Part shown: piece after piece, positions 55,096 to 64,000 of the stretch | Layout of the letters: every line of letters begins with the position of its first letter | Position numbering within the stretch: the first letter of the stretch is position 1 | DNA from: Paralvinella palmiformis | Lineage: Eukaryota > Annelida > Polychaeta > Terebellida > Alvinellidae | Assembly: GCA_025642065.1 (NCBI GenBank) | Contig: JAODUP010000516.1 | Location: 122,501 to 186,500, forward strand | Reading direction: 5' to 3' | DNA length: 64,000 bases | Program-made: the position numbers and the translations under genes | The notes under the pieces: generated by a model | What the model was told of the DNA's origin: nothing | Databases searched by the model: none | The model's input: the letters and a program-made list of their open reading frames with translations, nothing else

Positions 55096-58000
55096 GTTAG
55101 TGTCATTTCTTCGTATGGATGGAGTTTTCGATAAAATAATCATTTCGGTTGTCGAGTCTGTGTTATTTAAAATATGAAGTGGTTCTGTAGCCGAGCATTG
55201 GAATCGTATTCACTGGCACTAAAGATCTGTGCACTCAATGCACATGATCATGTGTGCGTTGGTTCACGATAGCGGCGAGCACTTGTGCATGCAGTGACTC
55301 CCAAATCTGTTATCTCTATCTTTTAAAATATGAAGTGGTTGTGTAGCTGAGCATCTGAAACATGTTTGCTGTTCCTCTTATAGTGGGTTTGTTATTTCCT
55401 TGCAAGATTTATTGCAGGACATATGGTTGCCGTCAGGTGCCCGGATCTTTATATCCTCGTCCGAGCATCCGAAACAAGCCAAAATAGGGCGCAGTGCTTG
55501 GCTCTTTACCACCAGCATACACAGTTCCAACCAGTGACCTGAAAGAAAACTATTCAGGTCACTGATTTCGATTCTGTGCTTCATGCTCCACGTCTGAGTA
55601 CCAGAAAACACACATTTGGCGCATGCGCATTGAGAGCTCGGACCTATAGCGGCAGCGAACAGGTTTCCGATGCTTGGCTACACAACAACATCCTTTAAAA
55701 TATGGCAGCTGAGCATAAAACACTTTTATTTGGTTTAAAGTTAGGTTGAGGGTTTCGACATCTTTGAAGATGTTCAAACAAAGCAGCTTGAAAATATCAC
55801 ATCAATCCAACTATATAGATGTGATTGCAAGACATTTGCTCTGATCTGTATATCTGCGTCCGAGCATCCAAAACAAGCCAAAATAGGTGCATGTGTGATA
55901 AGTGTTCAGCTCTTTATCACCAGTATACATGGTTCTGATACTCAGCTGCATGTCTGAGCACCAGAAAAACCCACATTTGGGGCATAAATGTTACTTGGAA
56001 TAAAATGGCTTCAGGAATTGTAAACCATTTATTTGGATCTAGCTTTCCTTATCACAATGCTGAACAGTTACTATTTTTCATGTCTGGATGTTATGGTAAG
56101 CAAGGTTCTCAAATATTTGGTATGGTACTTAGACCACTGATTAAAACTATCATGTCAAAATAAAACCATTTAAAACTACATAAAAGGTTTTTTAAAGTAT
56201 TTTTCTTTTGTTCCCCCAAAAAATTCACAACCATTTTTAAGAGAAACCTATGTGTTTACTTTCTCCTCAGATAAACTCTTGTTAGTTCACAGCTAATTAC
56301 AAAACCTAACATAAGTTTAAACGTTTTCTATAGATACAAAGTATAAGTTCTAAAGTGCTATTTAGCTTTGATCAGGTACACTCTGAGTCAATTATAGTTA
56401 AATTAACATGTGTGTGAATTGCTAAGTGCATGTGAATAAATCATAGAAGGATTGAGAAGGATATTTGTGTACTTGACTGAACTTGAAAAGAATGGCTAAC
56501 GACATGAAATCATAGACCATGATGAACTGCTAAAGTGGATGTTGCCACTCACATCGAGATATTCAGAGTATATTTTAAAATAAATTGTAGGTACTGAATG
56601 TTAAAATGATTGGAAAATGTGTGTGTTCAGTGCTTGTCATATATATGTGTGTGTGTACATAGTTACTGCAAAATAAGAAACATGACAAATTTATATCAGT
56701 GTTTCCTATGTCTGGAATGTTTCATCTGATCATTTCATTACACTTAAGAAGTCATCCCTCATGTTTTGGCTTATCATTTAATTTTTCTGGGAAGTCAATA
56801 TGATTCTATATCCTCTATATATCCAGCACTGAGACAAATAAAATTTTGCACTTATTCGGCTAATAATAAATTATCGAATAATGTGATATTCATAATAATG
56901 CCCTTTTATCCAGAGATATGTGGATGGAGACCTAAGTGTATAATTATTTGATCACTTGGACATTGTCATACATTGCTGGTCTTAGTATTTCTGAAATACT
57001 AAGACTTCTTCTGAAATACAATTTCATCTTTTCAGTGGTTGCTAGTTAGAATATTGCCCTAGAAACATCTAGGTGAGCAATCTAATACTACGTTTCAAAG
57101 CTGAGTCGCCCCTCAGCCATATATATCTCAAGTGTGACCAGCATCACAGGTAGAAACAGCTCAACCCAGCCACGTGTCTTGGTTATGATCTAAACTGAGG
57201 GTAAAGAAAGTAGCTGGAAGTGATAACGGTTTCAGGGCTGATGTAGCTGATCCAAAAACTTACATGTTTTGTTAGTAATTTAAAATAGGTAGTTTAATTG
57301 TGTTGTAAAACAGGGAGATTTTGTTGGGCTGTTAGTTTTAATTCCCAGTATTTCATAGTGATTCCCAGTATTTCCTTGTAATTACCAGTTTTTCTTGGGA
57401 AATAAAACAAACCTTGTAGAGGGAATGTACTTCAGTACAAGTGTCAACGCACTGATTTTGTTTTACTAGTACAGTTATGAAAATGTATTTAGTGAACTCG
57501 GACATGAGTCTGTTGAAAAGAACTTCGGCACAAGACCGTTTTTCAGTTGTTCGGCTTTGCTCACTCAAATGTTTTTATGTGCGTGCTCGTAATAATATTA
57601 GTGGAAAAAAATGCACATTTATACAAAGGTGTGGCTTAGTGATTAACAGCTGTGTGTCTAAGATCAGATGCACCAGTAGTGGAGTAGCTAGAGTGTGGCA
57701 CTACAAACCTCCAGATTAGGGTTGAATCCTTGTTATAGCTGTGTTTGTAGGATGTTTCTCTTTGGAATCATCACTCGGTATATGTCCCAGGTGTGACATT
57801 CCTGAAGCTAAACAAATTATTTTCTCACTGTGTTTTATATGATAAAGATTCTAATTTCAAGTGGTTTTGACCAAATTTGGATAAGATATGATTTCATTAT
57901 GAGGGAGATGAATTTACAGCAAAGTTAAGATTAATTATTAGGAACAATAACCAGCCCATGTTTTTGTTATGTTCATAATATACTCTAGAAGTATGAGTAC

Positions 58001-61000
58001 CTCATGGATATAGTTGAATACAAGTGTTGAGTACTTTATGTCATGATTACATTCAAATAATTACTGGATTACCAGTTCATGACTATGTTGACCAGGTCAA
58101 CATGGTCATATACTTGTAATCCAGTACTTATTCAGGGTTGGGGTCAACTTGACCTCAATCATGACCTCTTAAACAAAGATATGTTTTCTTGAAGCAAATG
58201 CTGTGTGTTGTGGCATACATAAAATAGGATTACTGATTGAGTCATATAACACTGCTGAATCTTATTGAAGATAGTGATCAATACAGTTGTTATCTAGTAG
58301 TGATTAATAAGAATATATATTACATTTCCTCTTATTCCTGTACAAAGGCAATGAAACAGTATTGTATGTTTACTTTTATTAACATTTTTTTAATCTGAAA
58401 ATTACTAATTTCTTTAGAATCTTAGATACATAAATTAGTATAGTTTAAGTAAGTGTGAGTATTCTAGTGCACTGTTATGTACTACAGACTGAAGTATTAT
58501 AACATTTTGAGAAGTCACCTTGTAAAACCGTAGATCTATAATTAAAATTAACTGGCTTCAAGAACAGTTATAAAATAGCTTGATGGTCAAAATAAAAATG
58601 TTGAATTAGTTGAGCGTTTGGAGCCAAAAGAATCAAAAATGAAATTTTGGTGCATTGTACTGAAACAACAGGTATCTTGTAATGAACTTATTTCTGTCAA
58701 TATTATTTTTAAATTAATTGTTAGTATATGTGGATTTATGACTTTGTGGGCTAGGTTACTTGATGAACGTGGAATTTTAAACATCATTATACTCAGAGAG
58801 CAGATTTCTTTTTCTGTTCTACGCGCTGAAGAATAATGTTTATATTTTCTAGGACAGCCGAAGAGATCGGCTTGATTCGTCGTACCACCTCATCATCACT
58901 GATGGGAGTTGAGTCTGATGTAATGTCTGGCTGGGAGAAGGTTATAGATAAGGACAACTTGGCTGCTTATAGAAAACCGTTACCTGATTCTAGTTATTTG
59001 TATGAATATAAAGGTATATAAATTGATAATTGTACTGACAGCAATATATAAAGTTGCTGTCTTCAGCATTGGGGTATCCTCAGTGTTTATTATGGGCTAT
59101 ATATTCTTGAATATTACTCATTTATGCAAAATCGTATAATGGGAAAGCGTATAATGGGAAAGCTTCGTATAAATAGTTTTTATGTAATATTATTATAGTG
59201 ACCATAATGTTTATTGAGGTGGTAGTTGTAAATTGAAAGAAGAAAACATTTGTTGCCATTTAGTGCATTTAGTTCTTTAATTGACTGATATCTGTAGTAA
59301 TTATCCAATGATTGTTATCTAATTGTGTTACATATTTTTGCAGTCTTTGGCACCTTTCATGACATCCCAGCAAGAGCCTTCTATAATGCCCAGGTAAGCA
59401 GTGTCATTTATTGTATACAACATTAGTAAATAGGTCAGATTTGACAGTGTTGTTTTGTTTTGATATTCATGGTATAATACCAATTAGAGATCAGTCCACT
59501 TATGGTCCACGTCCACACTAATAAACATGGCTACATGATAGTAATCACATACACCTGGAGCCTGTCTGTACGTGTTAAAAATTTTGTATGTTCATTTGGG
59601 CTAACTGCACAACGATATTGTTATTTGTTCTACAAATTCATCTCTTTAAGGTTCCTTTTTCTAATAAATAATGTTAATCTTTCAAATATCTTATTGTATT
59701 TTTACATATATCTTATTGCCCAGTCGCTGTACAAATCTGTGGAATGGCTTTTTCTAGTAAGGATACTTTTAAAAATTTACATTGTAATTATTATCATAAT
59801 CTTTGGGTACACTACAGTACAGGAATGGGGTAATTGTAACTGATCAAACAATCTCAAATAATGTTAATCATGATTGCTATTTCCAGATGCAATGTAATCG
59901 TAATCAATTATATTATTAATGTATTCATAATCAGTGATTACTTTCTCTATTACACAATGTTTTTGATTATTTACCATGTTATATCATACCAAAGCATATA
60001 CCGTAGGTCCTGGCCATTAAGCCGAGGACGGTTTTTAGACCTAAAATATCATGATTTATGGCGACCTAAAATTCTGAACTTTTCCCTGCAGTATTTCCAG
60101 GTGAGGTTTTGAACACAGAAAATAATTTTGTTTTCATAATTCGTTATTCATACCAAAATGTGTTTTGTATACTGTCAATAGATCAAGGCAAATTATAACC
60201 ATCGTTTACACAAACTGTTAGCATATAAGTAGGACCTCAAAGTTAAATTAATGGCTTGATTAAACATTCATTGAACCGTATATGAAGTCAATGACTTAGA
60301 AGTAATTAAACATATTGTCAATTACTACTGAGTCTTTGATGGTACGTTTTGGTCACTAACGCGGCAATAACCAAGACAATGTAAATTATTGGTATATGAG
60401 GTCAGTTAGTAACTAACTCTCTATTGAAAATAAATAAATTAATCAGTAATTATCCTGTTATTAGTATAAATATGCCCAGACAAAATATGCATATGGGAGC
60501 ACCCTAATGTCTATGCCGTCAAACAAATGAGATATGACACTTTGTGGCAACATTTTGACCCTTATTTTGGGGGTCGGCTTAATGGCCGGTGCTATTTCAG
60601 TGTCAAGAAATCCAGTCATCGGGAGAAAATATTTCAGTGTGTTAGCAGCCATCTAGATGCTAGTGACCTAGGTCCTAGTCTAGATCTAGTAGATCTAGAT
60701 GCAAATGGAGATCAATCGTCATTTTGATTTAAACTTGTGCAGTCATGGAGTGAAAATAGAAGTGAAACAAGTTGATGATAATATTTATATCAATATTTAT
60801 ATGTAGATTATCTGATTTTTGTAATTATGGATAAATGTTGTTGGACTCAGTAGCACATTTCACGACTTTCAATTCGAAGGCAGTGTCGGTAACAAAACAA
60901 CTCCTAACCAAGACATTCTGTATCCAAGAGCATCGTATCTCACTCGTTTGGTGGCATAGACATTAGTCTAGACTCTAGCCATTAGGGTGCCCCCTTATAG

Positions 61001-62991
61001 ATCTACATATTTTGTGTGGGCATATTTATACTAATAATGGGATAATTAGTGATTAATTAATTGATTTTCAATAGAGAGTTAGTTACTAACTGACCGCATA
61101 TACCGGTAATTTACATTGTCTCGGTTATTGTCGCGTTAGTGACCAAAACATACCATCAAATGCTCAGTAGTAATTGACTTCATATGCAGTTCATTGAATG
61201 TTTAATCATGCCATTAATTTAAGTTTGAAGTCCTACCTATGCACTAACAGTTTGTGTAAACGATCGTTATAATTTGCCTTGATGTATTGACAGTATACAA
61301 AACACATTGGAGCGAATTATGAAAACAAATTATTTTCTGTGTTCAAAACGTCACCTGGAAATACTGCAGGGAAAAGTTCATATTTTTAGGTTGGCTTAAT
61401 GGAAGGTACTACCATAAATCATGATATTTTAGGCGTAAAAACTACCTCAGCTTAAAGTCCAGGTCGGCTTAATGGCTGGGGCCTATGGTATATATTATAA
61501 TTATCCTATATATTACATAGAACTTATCTGACTATAGTCACGCCATACATGAGGTGTCTTGTTGTTAAATGTATATTTCCCAAACATTCAAACAATGCCA
61601 ATTACAAAATAATGGATTTAAATGGAATATTAGTGCACTCGTGAATATGGGATGTTTATCTCTATTCTAAGTCTGTCCAACTGTGATCTTGTTGTAAAGG
61701 CAGCTAGACAGCCACTGTTTGATATGGTGACACTTACAGCTAGACAGTTGGTTGTTTAATTAGCAGGGTTCACCGTTGTATGCTATGATGCATTGTATTT
61801 CTCTGGGCAGTGTGTAAATTGGTTAAATCATCTGATTGCATGATGTGATTGTAATCAATAATAAAGGTAATTGGGGAAAGAATTCACTGCCAAATGTTTA
61901 ACTACTAATTGACTTGGCTGACCAGGTGACGTGAGGGATTACGTTGGCGAATAATATAAATGTTTTGGCATGATATATAACATGGTAAATAATCAAAAAT
62001 CTTGTGTAATCATGAAAGTAATCACTGATTACGGTTACATTTAAAATGTAATTGATTACAATTACAATGCATCTGGAAATGACGATTACTATTATTCGAG
62101 CTTGTTTAATCGGTTAAGATTATTCCATGCTTGATCTCAATTTAAATACCTTTCTGACATTTGCCATGTCATTCAAGTCAGTATAATGATTTTAGAATCA
62201 TTTTCCATTTCATGTCTTTATACATATCACATCACCAAATCAATAAAATCTACTTCTATAAATCTCCAGTGTTTTTATTTTAGTTAGTTGGTATTATATA
62301 TGTAGCTGATTGAATAAAGATGAAGTATCAAATTCATGTCTGTGTGTTATATACATTACATTCATGATTGTAATCACAATTGTAATCAGTTACATTAAGT
62401 ATTAACGTAATCATAATCATTGTATTCTAAAGTAATCACATTACCCTGGTCCTATAATTGCCCCACGTCTTGTAGAATACAACATGTAATACATACACTC
62501 CTGGAGATGGTGTGATTAATTAGATGTGGGGACAGTTAGGATTCCTAACTGTCCCCACCTAGGAAGGTTAGAAAAGGAGCACTGGAGATAGATTTATGGT
62601 TTGGGTCAATGTTCAGGACATTTTCAGTGATTGTTTATGCATTGTGTTTGGGTGGGGGTGGGGGTATGTTTGTCTGTGAGTACGTGTGATTGACACATTT
62701 GGATTAAAAGTAGCAATTCTTTTTGTTGCCACATCCAGCTAGATATAGAGTTCCGTAAGCAATGGGATCGTCTCGTCGTTAAGCTGGAAGTTGTTGAGAA
62801 AGATGAGGAGTCTGGTACAGAGGTCGTACAGTGGATAACCCATTTCCCAGTAAGTGTCACTCGTGTACTTCGACATATCCAGTTATTGTTTACCCATTAC
62901 ATAATCTTCTACAGCCCTTTGTAACTTGACCATGTTCTATTTTCAGTATCCCATGTATCAGAGAGAGTATATTTATGTGAGGAGAGCACTT
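54485..62991 (+). CDS. STARD7: StAR-related lipid transfer protein 7 (5' five exons, gene continues past window)
   Basis: STARD7 carries phosphatidylcholine to mitochondria through its START domain; its N terminus targets mitochondria. Five exons join in phase to 978 nt (326 codons). Residues of about 118-190 contain LRIRRATQIIAWYSDLGYD and FNWDENKIQEEQLKE, matching human LRVRRAQQIAQLYGRL and FVWDEERIQEEEL. The START domain begins at SGWEKVIDKDNLAAYRKPL and proceeds through LYEYK-VFGTFHD, LDIEFRKQWDRLVVKLEV and ITHFPYPMYQREYIYVRR. The rest of START lies beyond 64000. The N-terminal part is about 100 residues longer than in human, rich in Arg and Ser and poor in acidic residues, as a mitochondrial presequence would be. 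Confidence 0.93.
55425..55990. repeat. diverged direct duplication in STARD7 intron 1
   Basis: gtccgagcatccgaaacaag plus ccaaaataggg (55460-55492) recurs as gtccgagcatccaaaacaag plus ccaaaataggt (55859-55888). Both are followed by gctctttaccaccag/gctctttatcaccag and by a gtctgag-accagaaaa-acacatttgg block. Shorter echoes (aaaatatgaagtggtt, gtagctgagcat) lie at 55165-55205 and 55325-55356. Confidence 0.75.
57676..57835 (+). mobile_element. SINE, family E (copy 4)
   Basis: It reads gagtagctagagtgtggcac, tacaaacctccagattaggg, gttgaatccttgttatagct and tcccaggtgtgacattcctg with aagctaaacaaa, matching the copy at 14716-14960. Confidence 0.5.
58062..58126. repeat. hairpin with 11- and 15-bp paired segments
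   Basis: tactggattac (58062-58072) pairs with gtaatccagta (58116-58126). Inside it, atgactatgttgacc (58079-58093) pairs with ggtcaacatggtcat (58095-58109) with one mismatch and one loop base. Confidence 0.9.
58853..59013 (+). CDS. STARD7: STARD7 exon 2 (START domain begins)
   Basis: Acceptor ttttctag/g and donor ataaag/gtatat. It encodes TAEEIGLIRRTTSSSLMG, then WEKVIDKDNLAAYRKPL and SSYLYEYK, matching human WEMVMDKKHFKLWRRPI...LYQYR. Confidence 0.93.
59344..59393 (+). CDS. STARD7: STARD7 exon 3
   Basis: Acceptor ttgcag/tc and donor ccag/gtaagc. It encodes VFGTFHDIPARAFYNAQ, matching human VFGTYTDVTPRQFFNVQ. Confidence 0.95.
59700..59800 (+). mobile_element. LINE 3'-end relic
   Basis: The order ctgtacaaatctgtggaatg, gctttttctagtaaggatac and ttttaaaaatttacattgta plus att repeats parallels the tail of the LINE fragment at 26125-26180 (cagcgcctttgaatggctcc, tgctagtaagggcgcttta). 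Confidence 0.45.
59826..62100. mobile_element. outer inverted-repeat element, split by an insertion
   Basis: The left arm (about 59855-60000) and right arm (about 61963-62095) are diverged reverse complements. Shared blocks include atttccagatgcaatgtaat, ataatcagtgattacttt and ttgattatttaccatgttat. Both arms are dense in gtaatc/gattac words. A younger TA-flanked element (60001-61488) abuts the left arm. Further attac-rich DNA at 62340-62450, ending in attaccctggtcc, may be the true right terminus. Confidence 0.65.
60001..61488. mobile_element. foldback-like element with 0.5-kb inverted arms and TA flanks
   Basis: Ends ccgtaggtcctggccattaa and, from the right, ccataggccccagccattaa, each next to TA. 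The arms (about 60001-60541 and 60929-61488) stay similar throughout, for example ttttccctgcagtatttcca and ttagtataaatatgccca in both. The spacer of about 390 bases carries one more copy of the terminal motif (ggtcggcttaatggccgg) and a CTAG-rich patch. A 66-codon frame in the spacer (60527-60727) has no recognised domain. TA flanks suggest the Tc1/mariner/pogo superfamily. Confidence 0.8.
62526..62558. repeat. perfect palindrome, 16-bp arms
   Basis: gtggggacagttagga and its exact complement are separated by one base. It lies 180 bases before STARD7 exon 4. Confidence 0.95.
62739..62849 (+). CDS. STARD7: STARD7 exon 4
   Basis: Acceptor acatccag/ and donor tccca/gtaagt. It encodes LDIEFRKQWDRLVVKLEV, then SGTEVVQWITHFP, matching human LDTEYRKKWDALVIKLEV and SGSEVLHWVTHFP. 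Confidence 0.97.
62947..62991 (+). CDS. STARD7: STARD7 exon 5 (last exon in window)
   Basis: Acceptor tttcag/ and donor gcactt/gtgagt. It encodes YPMYQREYIYVRRAL, matching human YPMYSRDYVYVRR. The next exon is not in the window. Confidence 0.95.
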
Positions 62992-64000
62992 GTGAGTATT
63001 ATGCAGTAATCATTGTCCTAACTTGCTGCACTTTCATGCCGATGTCCTCTATATTCTGCAGTTAAATTATCATCATGCTTTTAAAAACAGTTATTTTGGT
63101 CTGCAAATAAATATTTACAAGCTGTGATATTTCTTCATACAACAAAGCTTAGCACATCCCACATTTATTCACATGTGATTTTTGCACTGTTGGTGGCACC
63201 AGATGGTTCAAAGGTGTGCGTAACAATAAGCAGGCAATATCAGAATAAGATATGCAAGTGCCTGAAACTTTCATACCAGAAGTTGTGACATGGTCTGAGA
63301 ATTGTCATAATAATGAGAGCTGAAGGAACAGTTTACCTCTAAAAGACTATGACATTCACAAGCCAGTTAAATTGATGAAATATTCTCTTACCAGCTTTGG
63401 CAAATTTTTATCATATATATGTAACTAACTTAACCAGGACAGCTCAGTCTTGTTTTTGACTTAATATCTAGTGACTGTCAATTGGCTTTCTTATTCAGTC
63501 TTGCACAAACAGATTATTCGCTATGCTAACGATATAATACCAGCAACAATAAAATTCAATGGTAATTTGTGTACTGGGTGTCTATAAATTTGTGGATGCA
63601 GGTTTTTGCTCTCAGATGTGTTAGCAAGCATTTCTCATCTAACCTGAGTGATATTAAACTGTAGTTGAAATTCTTTCCTTTATTGCAATTGTTTTGAGGT
63701 ACTGTAGATGGGCAAATGTTGACAGTCGTATTAAGTTGGTAAATGGCAAAAAATCACCAATTTAAAACATTGTAACACTCGACCATAAATCTCATCGAAC
63801 TAAGAATTCGCCAAATTAAAATGCCGTCATCATTTGCCAATTTACAGTAGTAGCAATAATAACTATCAGGTTCGTTATGAAGCAGGTTATTTTCAGATGT
63901 TGCTACACTGCCCAATATGTTTAAATATCAGTAATTCCATTTTAATTAAATAAGTACAAAATATTTAAATTTCTTTTCGAGTCCACTTTATCTTTTGTGT
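62992..64000. other. STARD7 intron 5 (partial)
   Basis: No exon is seen. A short MITE lies at 63702-63847. Confidence 0.7.
63702..63847. mobile_element. 146-bp TA-flanked MITE
   Basis: Ends ctgtagatgggcaaatgttg and, from the right, ctgtaaattggcaaatgatg, each preceded by TA. Pairing continues inward for about 37 bases. The short interior has no coding capacity. This is consistent with a Tc1/mariner/pogo-type MITE. Confidence 0.75.

Larger units (their letters stand above)
55096..58852. other. STARD7 intron 1
   Basis: It holds a diverged direct duplication (55425-55640 and 55850-55990), a SINE (57676-57835) and a hairpin (58062-58126). No further exon was found. Confidence 0.7.
59394..62738. 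other. STARD7 intron 3
   Basis: It holds a LINE-type tail (59700-59800), two nested inverted repeats (59826-62100), attac/gtaat-rich DNA at 62340-62450 and a palindrome (62526-62558). No exon was found inside. Confidence 0.75.

Noticed and set aside
57090..57200. Fifth copy of SINE family E
   Set aside because: Only a short phrase (tctcaagtgtgaccagcatc) is similar; too little to support a call.

Overview
The window is AT-rich, intron-rich animal nuclear DNA. It has long introns with GT/AG borders, several tRNA-derived SINE families, LINE fragments, inverted-repeat DNA transposons, minisatellites and many (TA)n tracts. The repeat style and the divergence of the two genes from vertebrate orthologs suggest an invertebrate, most likely a mollusc (perhaps a gastropod). 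That assignment is an inference; I could not search databases.

Two conserved protein-coding genes can be read, both on the + strand. NT5C2 (cytosolic purine 5'-nucleotidase II, IMP/GMP-preferring) is complete: 17 coding exons between 11143 and 45906 join in phase to 576 codons plus a stop, and every catalytic HAD-type residue is kept. A second, phase-compatible first exon at 11952-11989 would give a 560-codon form. STARD7 (a START-domain lipid-transfer protein, phosphatidylcholine carrier) starts at 54485. Its first five coding exons (326 codons) are present, and the gene runs off the right edge.

Layout. 1-11134: upstream DNA with SINEs, a hAT-like element, a BED-finger-like fragment (minus strand, 5645-5764) and two weak minus-strand exon candidates (9201-9431, 9603-9800). 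11143-45906: NT5C2, whose introns carry most of the repeats: a 35-bp minisatellite with higher-order structure (17.6-18.7 kb), a MITE-like element (20.6-21.2 kb), a LINE reverse-transcriptase pseudogene (22.7-24.3 kb) with two further LINE tails, two decayed Tigger/pogo-type elements holding opposite ends of a transposase (33.3-34.5 and 41.7-42.7 kb), and a 1.5-kb terminal-inverted-repeat element (38.1-39.7 kb). 45907-54484: the NT5C2 3' UTR region and intergenic DNA, with a hAT-like element flanked by a near-perfect 8-bp target duplication, a MITE nested in it, a 15-bp tandem array, and several near-perfect palindromes. 54485-64000: STARD7, whose third intron holds two nested inverted repeats of about 2.3 kb in total.

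The two genes have separate jobs (purine nucleotide turnover in the cytosol; phosphatidylcholine delivery to mitochondria), and nothing here suggests they act together. I found no operon, CRISPR array, true tRNA gene or rRNA. The most unusual material is the inverted-repeat and nested-transposon architecture and the apparent alternative NT5C2 start.
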